Source: Dictyobacter vulcani
GTDB lineage: Bacteria > Chloroflexota > Ktedonobacteria > Ktedonobacterales > Ktedonobacteraceae
Length of the DNA: 64,000 nt
Direction of reading: 5' to 3'
NCBI RefSeq assembly: GCF_008974265.1
Contig: NZ_BKZW01000004.1
Coordinates: 124,001-188,000, forward strand
The notes beneath the pieces were generated by a model. It had not been told where the DNA came from, made no database searches, and was given only the letters and a program-made list of their open reading frames with translations. Position numbers and translations under genes: made by a program. Shown here in pieces: positions 1-10,368 of the stretch (positions are counted from its first letter, which is position 1; each line of letters starts with the position of its first letter).

Positions 1-1
1 T

Positions 2-541
2 GCTTCTGGCGGGATCGCCGGCAGCGTTGTCCAGTCCGGCGTCCGTAACCCCTGGCAGTATGCCGGTGGCTACTATGACACCACGACTGGCCTGATCAAA
101 TTCGGCATCCGCTACTACGATGCACAATTCGGCCGCTGGACCCAGCGCACCCCCGTCGGCGGTACCCTGCAGGAGACACTCAAGGCCAACCCGTATGTGT
201 ATGCTGATAATAATCCTGTCAATGCAACTGATAGGAGTGGAGCTCTCCCTGATCCAGCGGAAATTTTTATAGGCATGGGCGTTGGGGCTGCTGCTGGCGC
301 ATTTTATGGACTTCTAAGCGGATTATTTCAACAGCATAGTGGATGGGAGCTTGGTCAAGATATAATCTGTGGAGCTATATCTGGTGGTTTGGAAGGTGGT
401 TTGGCTGCGGCAATTGGTCCATTAATTGATGCGGATGCATTAGCTACTGTAATTGGATCAAGAGTCTTGGCGGATAAAATTATAGGCTTTATCCCTCACA
501 TAGCAGAAACTATCTCTGGAGGTTTGTGTGGTTTAGTCTGA
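2..541 (+). CDS. RHS repeat-associated core protein, C-terminal part with variable tip (5' end outside window)
   Basis: The frame is open from the window edge, so the start lies upstream. The first 65 or so codons read as the conserved RHS core end: a GGYYD stretch, then [19 protein letters not shown] and [21 protein letters not shown]-repeat proteins are large secreted shells that carry a variable C-terminal toxin after this core. Here the post-core tip is about 95 residues, starting at LPDPAE. It is glycine/alanine-rich, with two hydrophobic helical stretches ([17 protein letters not shown] and a [14 protein letters not shown] segment). I do not recognise the tip family; a membrane-active or glycine-zipper toxin is a guess. 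The tip and following DNA are clearly more AT-rich than the core, as expected for exchangeable RHS tips. The next gene is a small membrane protein that could be its immunity partner. Confidence 0.85.
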   Translation, partial: ASGGIAGSVVQSGVRNPWQYAGGYYDTTTGLIKFGIRYYDAQFGRWTQRTPVGGTLQETLKANPYVYADNNPVNATDRSGALPDPAEIFIGMGVGAAAGAFYGLLSGLFQQHSGWELGQDIICGAISGGLEGGLAAAIGPLIDADALATVIGSRVLADKIIGFIPHIAETISGGLCGLV

Positions 542-630
542 TTTTTGAGAATCAACTGATACGCCATTTGGTAGTGATGATGTTCATGCTCTGTTCGATT
601 TTTATAATAGGTTGAGCAGGGTGTGAGCAT

Positions 631-852
631 ATGAAAGGAGCCATCTTGAGAGAATCTAGAGTAAGTCGTAAAACATCAATTATTATCAGTGTTGTCTGCA
701 TTATTTTGGGGATACTTTTTCTCATCCTCAGGTTCAGTATTGATCTACAGCATAATCTGCTATTACGTGGTGTTATTAATGGAATATGGATTGGTTTCAT
801 TGTGATCGGTATTATTATACTTATTACTGCACCATTCAGGCCAAAAGATTAG
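631..852 (+). CDS. Small two-helix membrane protein, candidate immunity partner of the RHS tip
   Basis: A 73-residue ORF with a basic N-terminus followed by two strongly hydrophobic segments (about residues 15-33 and 49-67) and a short charged tail ending RPKD. This is the topology of a small inner-membrane protein. An AGGGTG stretch 12 bases upstream of the ATG is a weak ribosome site. It follows the RHS tip by 89 bases on the same strand and shares its AT-rich composition. RHS and other polymorphic toxins are usually followed directly by an immunity gene, and membrane-acting toxins often have small membrane immunity proteins, so that role is inferred from position alone. No family was recognised. 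Confidence 0.5.
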   Translation: MKGAILRESRVSRKTSIIISVVCIILGILFLILRFSIDLQHNLLLRGVINGIWIGFIVIGIIILITAPFRPKD

Positions 853-979
853 CTTGTAGACATCCTTAAGCTTCTAGGGCCAACTATGTCTAAAGTAGCT
901 GAAGCCGTTGAAAAAATAAGTGGAAAGATAGAAAAAATCATTATTATTCATCATCATAAGAGGAGTGTGTGCGCTTTAG

Positions 980-1129
980 CAGCGGGCTACCAGCAGTGAG
1001 CGTACCCACTACTATCTCTTCGACAACCTCGGCTCTATTGTCGGCCTGATGGACAATGTCGGGAATATGGCGGCCAGCTACTGTTGGCGGATTACCTATG
1101 CCGACAGGAGGTTCAATTACATGAAATGA
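980..1129 (+). pseudogene. Orphan RHS core fragment
   Basis: An open stretch without its own start codon encodes ERTHYYLFDNLGSIVGLMD followed by NVGNMAASYCW and ITYADRR, ending at a TGA. This is the typical RHS/YD-repeat motif (HYYLxDxLGSxxGLxDxxG) that normally lies just before the core end seen at the start of the window. Its position downstream of the complete tip and small membrane gene fits the known arrangement in which displaced RHS tips or core remnants accumulate behind the active tip. It lacks the RYYD motif and any tip of its own. Confidence 0.75.
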
Positions 1130-1146
1130 TCAATAAAAGCGGAAAT

Positions 1147-1293
1147 GTAGGTTCGGCCCTTGCGGCCGATTGGCTCCCCATACGCTATCCTCCTCTTCAC
1201 CATGATCACGCCGCAGTGGGTCTCGCTTCAAGTGATCTCGGTGCGGCAAGGTTCGCGTGAAGGGCACCAATCGGCCGCGAGGGCCGAGCCTAC
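1147..1293. repeat. Palindromic intergenic repeat, family P (copy 1)
   Basis: The ends are inverted copies of each other: GTAGGTTCGGCCCTTGCGGC on the left and the complement of GCCGCGAGGGCCGAGCCTAC on the right, with about 100 bases between. Six further loci in this window carry the same ends (14693, 16926, 25402, 39373, 51562, 60191). It sits between the RHS remnant and the end of the beta-glucosidase gene. Confidence 0.85.
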
Positions 1294-1337
1294 CATTTTC
1301 TCTCTTTTTTGAGTCAACCGCAACTGTAGGTCGAAAC

Positions 1338-2751
<1,414 letters not shown>

Positions 2752-2775
2752 AATCCTTTTTTTCTTTTTCTTTTT

Positions 2776-3865
2776 CTACTTTGCGCGCTGCACGCTCTTG
2801 GCGTCAATAATCTTAGCCTGCTTTGCTGGCTTCTCTCCTGGTTGATCATAGAGGAAACAGTGGGTCCAGTGTCCCGGTGTGATCTCTGTACGTGCCGGTT
2901 TCTCCTGACTACAGATGGGCATGGCATGTGGACAGCGTGGATGGAAGCGGCAGCCGCTTGGTGGCTTGATCAGACTTGGAATCTCTCCACGTGTCGGAAC
3001 AGAGGTGTTGCCATGATTGATGACCTGCTGGACACGATCAGGATCCGGGGCGACCGAGAGCAAGAGTTGGGTATAGGGATGCCTGGGCGACTGAATGACA
3101 TCATCGCTGGGTCCGCCTTCAACCATCTGTCCGGCATACATGACCAGCGTGTCTTCCGCGAAGTAGCGGGCGCTGGCAATGTCATGGGTAATGAACAGGA
3201 AGGCCAGTTGCTCTTCGTCTTTGAGGCGGGTCAATAGATTCAAAATGTCCAGGCGGATCGAGACGTCGAGCATTGAGACGGGCTCGTCGGCCAGTACTAC
3301 TTCGGGGCGGGCTGCCAGGGCGCGGGCAATGGCGACGCGCTGTCGCTGGCCACCACTCAGCTGATGCGGAAATTTCTCGATGAATTGTTCCGCCGGACTC
3401 AGGCTTACTCTTCTGAGTAGGGCCAGAACTTGTTCGGTAACTTCTTTTTCGCTACGTGCATGTCCATGGACGCGCAGTGGACGACTGAGATGGTAGCGTA
3501 CATTATGGACCGGATTCAACGAAGAGAATGGATCCTGGAAGACCATCTGGATATGGCGGCGGTAGGCGCGTAGCGAGGATGCGACCCGGGCGCCTTTATA
3601 TTTGACTTCCTGACCACGGAAGCGTATGACGCCCGTGGTCGGATCATAGATACGCGCCAGCATACGTGCCACGGTGGTCTTACCACTACCGCTCTCACCT
3701 ACCAGCGCCGTGGCGCGGCCGGGATAGAGTGCCAGTGAGGCGTCTTCTACAGCTTTCACCGATTTTTTTTCGGCGAAGGGATTCATGCTATGGAGTGGAA
3801 ACTCCTTATAGAGATGTTCCGCTTCCAGAATGGGCTTGTGGCTCTTGATTTTGCGGGGTGTTCAT
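2776..3865 (-). CDS. Opp/Dpp-type ABC transporter ATP-binding protein (OppF-like)
   Basis: One of two ATPases of an oligopeptide-type importer. Walker A is GESGSGKTT, the Q-loop is [11 protein letters not shown], the signature is [15 protein letters not shown], and Walker B is [12 protein letters not shown]. The C-terminal oligopeptide-transporter domain has the CRFHPRCP cysteine motif. The open frame reaches back only to an ATG at 3786, which would cut off the first beta strand. In-frame coding sense ([15 protein letters not shown]) continues upstream to a better ATG at 3865, which overlaps the oppD stop as ATGA. A one-base shift between 3787 and 3865 is therefore likely. It is translationally coupled to the preceding gene. 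In this operon the cargo is probably beta-linked oligosaccharide, not peptide. Confidence 0.9.
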
Positions 3866-5037
3866 CTGGCAACGCTCCTTTCGGCCTGGATTTCATAACC
3901 ACGTCCTAAGTCAGCAGGGCCAGGCATCTGAGTGGTCCGGGTGATTTTGGGATCGTAGAGGTGACAGGCCGCGATCTGCTCTGGTGCATCGGCGAATGGG
4001 GTGCGCAGTGCGGGTATGACTTGATGGCAGGCCTCAAAGGCCATGGGACAGCGATCATGGAAAGGACAACCGGCCGGGATGTTGCGCAGGTCGGGTGGTG
4101 AGCCGGCGATGCCGACCATTTTGCGCCGTGGCCCGTGCAGGGTCGGAAACGAGTTCATCAGGCCATAGCTATAGGGATGGCGGGCATGGGCGTAGAAGTT
4201 GTTGCGATCCGCGACCTCGACCAGTTTGCCGGCATACATAACTGCGACCCGGTCGACGAGCTCTAATAAGAGTGAGAGGTCGTGCGTGATGAAGATGAGC
4301 GCGGTACCGGTCTCTTTACACAGCGAACTGATCAGGTCCAGGATTTCGCGCTGCACGACGACATCCAGGGCCGTGGTTGGCTCGTCCATGATGATCAGCT
4401 CTGGCTTGAGGGCCAGGGCGATGGCGATAATGACGCGTTGGCGCATGCCACCGCTCAGCTCATGTGGATAGCTTCTGAGTCGATCGGGAGCGATGCCGAC
4501 CAGCTTTAAGAGTTCGCGGGCCCGTTCTTTGCAGGACTGCACGCTACGCTCTGGCTGGTGGGCGCGTAGTACATCGATGATCTGGGTGCCGATATCCATG
4601 ACGGGATTCAAGGCATTCATCGCGCTTTGGAAGACAATCGAGAGCTCATTCCAGCGAAATGCGCGCAACTGGGGCGGCGTTAACTTTAAGATATCGACGC
4701 CACTGGATTGTGTGGGAGAGTTCACGGGATCCGTGATTTTGCTATTTGCCTGCTCCAGGGCGGCGGTAAAGGCGGTGCGCCGCTCACCCTCTTGAATACT
4801 GGGATAATAGAGGACCTGACCTGCGGTAATCGCTGCCGGTGGACGTAGCAGGCGAGCAATCGCATAGGCCAGCGTCGATTTACCGCTACCGCTCTCACCG
4901 GCCAGACCAACAATCTCTCCACGCTTCAAGCTCAGATTCACGTCCCGCACGGCGTGGACCGCGCCATTGGCGGCATAGTAGTCCACGCTCATATTCCGTA
5001 CATCCAGTAACAGATTGTTTTTGTTCTGTGTGCTCAT
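3862..5037 (-). CDS. Opp/Dpp-type ABC transporter ATP-binding protein (OppD-like)
   Basis: A 391-residue ATPase of the peptide/nickel/oligosaccharide importer family. Walker A is GESGSGKST, the signature is LSGGMRQRVIIAIAL, and Walker B is LIIMDEPTTALD; the C-terminal domain has the CPFHDRCP motif. Between Walker A and the Q-loop (VFQSAMNALNP) there is an insertion of about 35 residues (IQEGERRTAFT and following) compared with enteric OppD; its role is unknown. The start codon overlaps the stop of the upstream permease (TGATG), and the stop overlaps the likely oppF start. Such tight coupling is expected for a stoichiometric transporter complex. Confidence 0.93.
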   Translation of the reverse strand: MSTQNKNNLLLDVRNMSVDYYAANGAVHAVRDVNLSLKRGEIVGLAGESGSGKSTLAYAIARLLRPPAAITAGQVLYYPSIQEGERRTAFTAALEQANSKITDPVNSPTQSSGVDILKLTPPQLRAFRWNELSIVFQSAMNALNPVMDIGTQIIDVLRAHQPERSVQSCKERARELLKLVGIAPDRLRSYPHELSGGMRQRVIIAIALALKPELIIMDEPTTALDVVVQREILDLISSLCKETGTALIFITHDLSLLLELVDRVAVMYAGKLVEVADRNNFYAHARHPYSYGLMNSFPTLHGPRRKMVGIAGSPPDLRNIPAGCPFHDRCPMAFEACHQVIPALRTPFADAPEQIAACHLYDPKITRTTQMPGPADLGRGYEIQAERSVAR

Positions 5038-6014
5038 CAGGCTACCACTTCTTCCTGTGTCTGGGGGGCTTTCTCAATCTCTGCCTGTTTCTTACGTGCC
5101 AGTTTCTCCGTTTTGGGTTCAGTGCGCAAACGAGGATTCGCGACTTCATCGATACCCGAGTTCAGCAGGGTCAGTCCGGCACAGACCAGGGCGACGCACA
5201 AACCGGGTGGGATAAACCACCACCAGCCACCGGCCAGCAGGGCTTGTCCGGCCTGCGCCCAGTAGAGCATGACGCCCCAGTTGGTTTTGGTGACATCGCC
5301 CAGACCGAGAAACTCAAACACCACGTCGGCGGCGATGGTATAGACAAACGTGCCGATAAAACTGGAGGCGACCAGCGCGATCTCATTGGGGAGGATTTCC
5401 GCGAAGATGATGCGTACGGTCGTTTCACCCGAAGAACGGGCCGCCTCCACGAATTCCCGGTTGCGCATCGATAAGGTTTGTGCCCGCAGGACGCGCGAGC
5501 CATAGCTCCAGGAGGTGAAGATCAGCAAGAGCGTAATCACCACGGATCCTTTTAAGGGAGCGAAGGATGCAATAACCAGGCCCAGCGGAATACCTGGCAG
5601 AACCAGGAATACGTTGATGATGAATGATAAAATGTTATCGATCCAGCCGCCAAAGTAGCCGGCGGTCAGGCCCATGGCGACCTGTAAGATGATCGAGCCC
5701 AGGGCGGATAGGAAACCAACCAGCAGTGAGACGCGGGCACCATAGACCAGTTGCGAGAAAACATCTTCACCGCTCTTGGTTGTCCCGAGCCAGTGACTGA
5801 GAGAGGGCGGTAAGAAGATATCATTGGAGGTGGCATCAGGTGACACATGCGTCAGCAAGGGTCCAAAGATGGCCACGAGGACAAAGAAAGCCAGGATGCC
5901 ACTGCCAATGGCCATCTTGCGATTGGAGGTCAACCACTTGAATATATTGCGTCCACCACGTAAGAACGTCGTCGGAAAATTTTGGGGCTGAAGTGTCTCG
6001 GAACTTACTTGCAT
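5037..6014 (-). CDS. Opp/Dpp-type ABC transporter permease (DppC-like)
   Basis: A 325-residue inner-membrane permease. A hydrophobic anchor follows a short N-terminal tail, then about five more membrane segments. The cytoplasmic EAA loop reads FVEAARSSGETTVRIIFAEILPN, matching the BPD_transp_1 family contact site for the ATPases. The extracellular segment GTTKSGEDVFSQLVYGARVSL is typical of DppC proteins. The C-terminal tail (about 35 residues, rich in K, E and Q) is longer than usual. It lies 3 bases after the DppB-like gene and overlaps the oppD start. Confidence 0.93.
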   Translation of the reverse strand: MQVSSETLQPQNFPTTFLRGGRNIFKWLTSNRKMAIGSGILAFFVLVAIFGPLLTHVSPDATSNDIFLPPSLSHWLGTTKSGEDVFSQLVYGARVSLLVGFLSALGSIILQVAMGLTAGYFGGWIDNILSFIINVFLVLPGIPLGLVIASFAPLKGSVVITLLLIFTSWSYGSRVLRAQTLSMRNREFVEAARSSGETTVRIIFAEILPNEIALVASSFIGTFVYTIAADVVFEFLGLGDVTKTNWGVMLYWAQAGQALLAGGWWWFIPPGLCVALVCAGLTLLNSGIDEVANPRLRTEPKTEKLARKKQAEIEKAPQTQEEVVA

Positions 6015-6017
6015 GTT

Positions 6018-7007
6018 CTATGACCTTTCCTGCCGTACTCGCGGATCGAGTAGGGTATAGACCACGTCAGCGATCAGGTTAGCAGCCAGTACTGTGACGG
6101 CGATGACCAGGAAGCAGCCTTCGATCAGGCTATAGTCCTGATGACCAATGGCGGTAATCAGTGCGTATCCAATGCCAGGATAGTTGAAGACGAGTTCGGT
6201 CAGGAGTGCGCCACCGACGATTGCTCCCAGCGAGATGGAGAAACTGGTAATACTGGGCAGGATCGCGTTGCGGGCAGCGTAGCTTAAGACGACGCGGCGT
6301 GTGGGGAGGCCTTTGGCCTGAGCCATCAGGACATAATCTTCGGAGAGGGTGGTGACCATGCTATTGCGCATCACCAGAATCCAGCCGGAGATCGAGCCCA
6401 GTACAATCGTAAAGGCGGGCAGGATGGCGTGGGTTACCACACTTGAAATAAAGTCCATCGACGTCCAATCAATGTCCAGCATGTCGTCAAAGCCACCGCC
6501 GATCGGGAACATATGCAGAATGAAGCCCAGGAAATAGACCAGTGCCAGGGCCATCCACAGATAAGGAATAGCGGAGATAAAGGTCATGACGGGGGGGAGA
6601 AGTGAGTCTAGCCAGGAGCCACGTCTCCAGGCGACCAGGATGCCCAGCAGGGTGCCAATAACAAAGGCGATAATGACCGATACACCTAACAGACCAACCG
6701 TCCAGGGAATCGAGGTTGCCAGGATCTGGCTGACGGTTTCGGGATAGTTGGTATTTGAGACACCCAGATCTCCATGTAATAACTGGTTGAGGTATGCGAA
6801 GTATTGCTGCCATAAGGGCGCATTGGTCACACCAAACTGGGCCCGTAAGGATGCCAGTAGCTGTGGGGTCACGGACTTTCCCTGCATGCCTGCTAAAAAT
6901 GCCTGTGCGGGATCACCTGGCATCAGCCGTGGCAGCAAAAAATTTATGGTGACGGAAGCCCATAATGCGACTATATAGAAGCCAATTCGGCTAAGTAGAC
7001 GACGCAT
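6018..7007 (-). CDS. Opp/Dpp-type ABC transporter permease (DppB-like)
   Basis: A 329-residue permease with the standard DppB architecture: an N-terminal helix ending in NFLLPRLMPGDP, a periplasmic loop including GVTNAPLWQQYFAYLNQLLHGDLGVS-type sequence, then five further helices. The EAA loop contains VLMAQAKGLPTRRVVLSYAARN. It pairs with the DppC-like gene just downstream to form the membrane channel. It is separated from the binding-protein gene by about 200 bases that contain a strong stem-loop, so the permease genes may be expressed at a lower level than the binding protein. Confidence 0.93.
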   Translation of the reverse strand: MRRLLSRIGFYIVALWASVTINFLLPRLMPGDPAQAFLAGMQGKSVTPQLLASLRAQFGVTNAPLWQQYFAYLNQLLHGDLGVSNTNYPETVSQILATSIPWTVGLLGVSVIIAFVIGTLLGILVAWRRGSWLDSLLPPVMTFISAIPYLWMALALVYFLGFILHMFPIGGGFDDMLDIDWTSMDFISSVVTHAILPAFTIVLGSISGWILVMRNSMVTTLSEDYVLMAQAKGLPTRRVVLSYAARNAILPSITSFSISLGAIVGGALLTELVFNYPGIGYALITAIGHQDYSLIEGCFLVIAVTVLAANLIADVVYTLLDPRVRQERS

Positions 7008-7125
7008 CTTTGCTCCTCCTCTTTCTTGTTGTAGTTGTGTTGCATGGCGCTTGCCATGGATTATGCCTGTGGGGTTGCACGTACCGTCGTAAAGTAGATT
7101 GTGTTGTTGAGGATGGTGAGGTGCC

Positions 7126-7161
7126 CTTGTCTACACTCCAGCGAACTGGAGCATAGACAAG
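7126..7161 (-). promoter_or_regulatory. Intercistronic stem-loop between binding protein and permease genes
   Basis: CTTGTCTA and CTCCAG pair with CTGGAG and TAGACAAG around a CGAA loop, interrupted only by a 2x2 internal bulge. On the transcribed (minus) strand no T-run follows, so this looks more like an mRNA processing or 3' protection hairpin than a terminator. Such hairpins are known behind binding-protein genes of ABC operons, where they raise binding-protein levels over the permeases. Confidence 0.6.
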
Positions 7162-7204
7162 AGGACTACAAGGCAGTGGAAGTCAACATAGGTCACGTGA
7201 AGTG

Positions 7205-8923
7205 CTAGGCTGCTTTCAACTGTAGGATAATGTACTCGTTATCAGGTGTATTGGTTGGTGCAGCATAATCATACGGATTTTTCTCATCGGGCCAGCCGGT
7301 GACGTGGGTCGTGGTGTACTCATCCCAGGTTACGTTGTAGTTCAACGGAATGGCTGGAACCTGCTCCACCATGATCTTCTGCAGACCATCGATGGCGGCC
7401 TTCTGTACGGCAGTATCGTTTGAGGTCTCGTACTGTTGCAGCAACTTGTTGGTTGCTGGATCATCCCAACGCTCCCAGTTGACGGTTGCGACCTGTCCGA
7501 GTGGGGCGGTCTTACGACCATCCAACAGATCAGAGAACTGGAAGTAAGGGGTAGGTCCAGGATTGGTCCAGGAGATACCTGCATCAAATGAACCTGTCTG
7601 CAGGGCATTGATGTATGGTGTGAAGTCACCTACGGTGTTGATCTTGGCGTCGATACCGATCTTCTTCAGATAGGTCGAGATCAATTTGGTGGAACCGACC
7701 CAGTCGTCCCAACCGGAGACCGCGATCATGTTGAAGGAAATCTTTTTGCCGCTCTTGTCGGCATAGATGCCATCGCTACCTTTGGTGAAACCAGCCTTCT
7801 GCAGCAAGGACTCGGATTTGGCGGTGTCAACCGTGAATTTGCTGTCCGCATACTGGGATGCGATTTGTGACTTCTGTGAAGGCAGGATGCTGGTTGGGCT
7901 GGCTGGCTGTGCGAACACGGCGGCCTTCTTGTAGATGTCGTCGCGGTCAATCGCCAGGCTAATTGCCTGCCGGACTTCCAGGATATTGAATGGATATTTC
8001 TTGGTGTTCATGTAGAACATAACGGCGTTACTGGGGGTGAACCAGTGGTGCAGATGCTCAGGGTCTTTCTGGGTGTAGGATGCATCCAGTTTAGGATCCC
8101 AGGCCACACCTAACCAGTCGAGCTGACCGTTAGCAAGCATCAGGACGGCGCTTGAGTTGTCTTTGATTGCTGGAACGCGGATCTGATCGACATGGACGCT
8201 GCTGGCCTGCCAGAAGCCGGGGTTCTTTTTGTAGGTCACCAGCTGAGGGGTGTTTTTGTCCAGCAGATAAGGACCTGAGCCAACCGGTTTCTGGTCGTTC
8301 GCGAATTTGACTGGATCAGAAACGCTCTGCCAGGCATGTTTTGGCACGATGTAGGTACCGCCACCAATCCACCAGATCGCTACTGAAGAAGGCTGCTTCA
8401 GGGTGACGGTGAAGGTTGTCGCATCGGGAGCTGCTACATCCTGGATGAACCGTGTCCACAGACCGTTGGTGTCCATACCAGTGTTCGTCTTCATCAGGTT
8501 GAAGGTGAACAGCACATCATCGCTGGTCAGGGGTTGTCCGTCATTCCATTTGACGCCATCGCGGATCTTGAAGGTGATGGTCTTCAGATCGCTTGACTGA
8601 TTGAATGAGGAGGCCAGCCAGGGATTCTTCACGCCGGTGTAGCGGTTGATGAAGAGCAAGGTTTCATACAGGAAGCCCTGGGTACCGGTGCCAGCATTGG
8701 GGCTAAACGGATTGTAGTTACTGACGTTGTCACCTTTAGGTGAGGGCACATAGGTAATGGTTACCTTTTTGTTACTGCTCTGGCCGGGTGTTGATCCACC
8801 ACCGCCACCGCAGGCTGAGAGCACGAGCATGACGATCGCCAGCACTGAGACCAACGTGGTACCCAGCATTTTCCCTGGACGATGTTTGTGCTCAGCGGAC
8901 TTCTCGTAAGTTCCGAATGACAT
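7205..8923 (-). CDS. ABC transporter solute-binding lipoprotein, family 5 (oligopeptide/oligosaccharide type)
   Basis: A 572-residue SBP_bac_5 protein. The N-terminus has basic residues, a hydrophobic stretch (TTLVSVLAIVMLVLS) and the lipobox LSAC at about residue 38, followed by a glycine-rich linker, so it is anchored to the outer face of the membrane. Family hallmarks include FKIRDGVKWNDGQPLTSDDV near residue 125 and VRQAISLAIDRDDI near 320. Although this family is named for peptides, relatives encoded beside glycosidases (for example in Thermotoga) bind cello-oligosaccharides. Here the GH1 gene and LacI regulator in the same operon support a sugar ligand, but this is inference. The gene lies 87 bases after the regulator on the same strand. 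Confidence 0.92.
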   Translation of the reverse strand: MSFGTYEKSAEHKHRPGKMLGTTLVSVLAIVMLVLSACGGGGGSTPGQSSNKKVTITYVPSPKGDNVSNYNPFSPNAGTGTQGFLYETLLFINRYTGVKNPWLASSFNQSSDLKTITFKIRDGVKWNDGQPLTSDDVLFTFNLMKTNTGMDTNGLWTRFIQDVAAPDATTFTVTLKQPSSVAIWWIGGGTYIVPKHAWQSVSDPVKFANDQKPVGSGPYLLDKNTPQLVTYKKNPGFWQASSVHVDQIRVPAIKDNSSAVLMLANGQLDWLGVAWDPKLDASYTQKDPEHLHHWFTPSNAVMFYMNTKKYPFNILEVRQAISLAIDRDDIYKKAAVFAQPASPTSILPSQKSQIASQYADSKFTVDTAKSESLLQKAGFTKGSDGIYADKSGKKISFNMIAVSGWDDWVGSTKLISTYLKKIGIDAKINTVGDFTPYINALQTGSFDAGISWTNPGPTPYFQFSDLLDGRKTAPLGQVATVNWERWDDPATNKLLQQYETSNDTAVQKAAIDGLQKIMVEQVPAIPLNYNVTWDEYTTTHVTGWPDEKNPYDYAAPTNTPDNEYIILQLKAA

Positions 8924-9010
8924 ACAAACCTCCTAAACGCAGGAAATAAAATCTCCACTGATTGATAAATACTTATTCTAAGCGCCAATAAATGAAGGAG
9001 AAGTGCAATT

Positions 9011-10120
9011 TCACAAGCTATGCTGTGTCGCACCGCATGAAGCACGGACGACCAGACTGGTTGACAACTTGATGTGTACCGGTGATGCTGGCAGAACAGG
9101 TGCTGCCATCGCATCCTGCAAGCGCAAAGCCGACTTATGATTCCAGGGTCGGACCTTGATTTCAGGTGGATCAATCATCTGTAACAACAATTCGATCGAG
9201 CGCTTCCCCATCTCATGCAAGGGTTGCCGCACCGTTGTCAGTGCCGGCTGTGCATGCCTTGAAAAAGGAATATCATCATAGCCAATCACGGCAATATCCT
9301 CAGGAACACGTAAGCCGTACTCGGTTATGGTTGATAGCACACCATAAGCCATCAAGTCACTCGCCGCAAAGATCGCGGTGGGTCGCTTTTCCAGCGCCTG
9401 CAACAGTTGAGTCGTGCACTCCTTTCCGCCTGTTGGCATAAAATCACCCTGTAACACCAGTTCCGGCTCCACTTCAATGCCTGCCTCGGCCAGTGCATCG
9501 CAGTATCCCTGATAGCGATCCAGTGATACCTGAAATTGGAGTGGTCCCTGGATATGAGCAATGCGTCGGTGCCCCTGTTGCAGCAAATGTCGTGTTGCCG
9601 CATAAGCACCGGCCTTTTGATCAGCGCCAACCCAGGAAATATCTTCTGGTGGATTGATCTGATCATCGAACATCACCAATGGGAACCCCTCGCGGCAGAG
9701 TTCCGCCAGATGTGCAGCAGATTGACCAGGATAAATTGCCAGTATCCCGGCTGTCAGCTTCGTCGCTAGAATGCGCTCAATAACATCGCTATAGTCTTTC
9801 TGATCATTGCCAGCATTCACACTGTAGAGCACCAACTCATATGGACTCTGATCAATCACTTCCGCTATGCCCCTCATAATTTCAGGGATAAGCGGCCAAT
9901 GAATGACAGAGACCAGCGCGCCGATCAAGCGGCTACGGCCACCGGCCAGTCCAGAGGCCGCAAGGCTTGGAAAAAAGCCCTGCTGATCCATAATTTGTAA
10001 GATACGCTCACGTGTTTCCGGATTCACATCCGGCCGCTGGTTGAGCACGCGAGACACAGTTGTCTTGCTCACACCTGCCAGTTGCGCAATATCTTGAATG
10101 GTGATCTTACCCGTTGTCAT
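9011..10120 (-). CDS. LacI-family transcriptional regulator
   Basis: A 369-residue repressor. Residues 5-30 form the LacI helix-turn-helix and hinge (ITIQDIAQLAGVSKTTVSRV, then LNQRPDVNPETRERI). The rest is a periplasmic-binding-protein-like sugar domain with the family stretches GYDDIPFSRHAQPALTTVRQP and MGKRSIELLLQMI. The C-terminal 30 residues after LRLQDAMAAP extend past the usual family end. It is the first gene of the leftward operon that carries the transporter and beta-glucosidase, so it most likely represses that operon and its own gene until a glucoside-derived inducer appears. A palindromic operator candidate lies about 95 bases upstream. Confidence 0.93.
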   Translation of the reverse strand: MTTGKITIQDIAQLAGVSKTTVSRVLNQRPDVNPETRERILQIMDQQGFFPSLAASGLAGGRSRLIGALVSVIHWPLIPEIMRGIAEVIDQSPYELVLYSVNAGNDQKDYSDVIERILATKLTAGILAIYPGQSAAHLAELCREGFPLVMFDDQINPPEDISWVGADQKAGAYAATRHLLQQGHRRIAHIQGPLQFQVSLDRYQGYCDALAEAGIEVEPELVLQGDFMPTGGKECTTQLLQALEKRPTAIFAASDLMAYGVLSTITEYGLRVPEDIAVIGYDDIPFSRHAQPALTTVRQPLHEMGKRSIELLLQMIDPPEIKVRPWNHKSALRLQDAMAAPVLPASPVHIKLSTSLVVRASCGATQHSL

Positions 10121-10213
10121 CTAGATCCTTCTTTGACACATAACAGAATGCATACAATGTTCTTCGCACATCAGCGACCTGAACGGAAATGTTCCGGACC
10201 CGTTACTGTTAGC

Positions 10214-10231
10214 GGTTTCGGAAACGGTTTC
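10214..10231. promoter_or_regulatory. Candidate LacI-family operator
   Basis: GGTTTCGGAAACGGTTTC contains two overlapping palindromes (GTTTC-G-GAAAC and GAAAC-G-GTTTC), spaced like LacI/GalR half-sites. It lies 83-107 bases upstream of the lacI-type start on the promoter side, with no other regulator gene nearby. Autoregulation is the simplest reading. Confidence 0.55.
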
Positions 10232-10368
10232 ATAAAGCAAGTGTAAAGGGTGCAGGCATAAAACAAAGATAACGAAAGTAGTATTTTGCGGCTTATTTTT
10301 TCTACCACTTTCTATCCTCACCGCCCCCAATCCGGTTACCTAACACCCCGAAATAGCACATCTTGATT

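Noticed and set aside
886-999. 37-codon ORF between the small membrane gene and the RHS fragment
   Set aside because: Lys/Ile/His-rich, weak ribosome site, no recognisable feature; openness can be chance in AT-rich DNA.
10121-10330. 69-codon ORF upstream of the lacI-type gene
   Set aside because: It overlaps the operator and promoter region and has no ribosome site or protein-like pattern.
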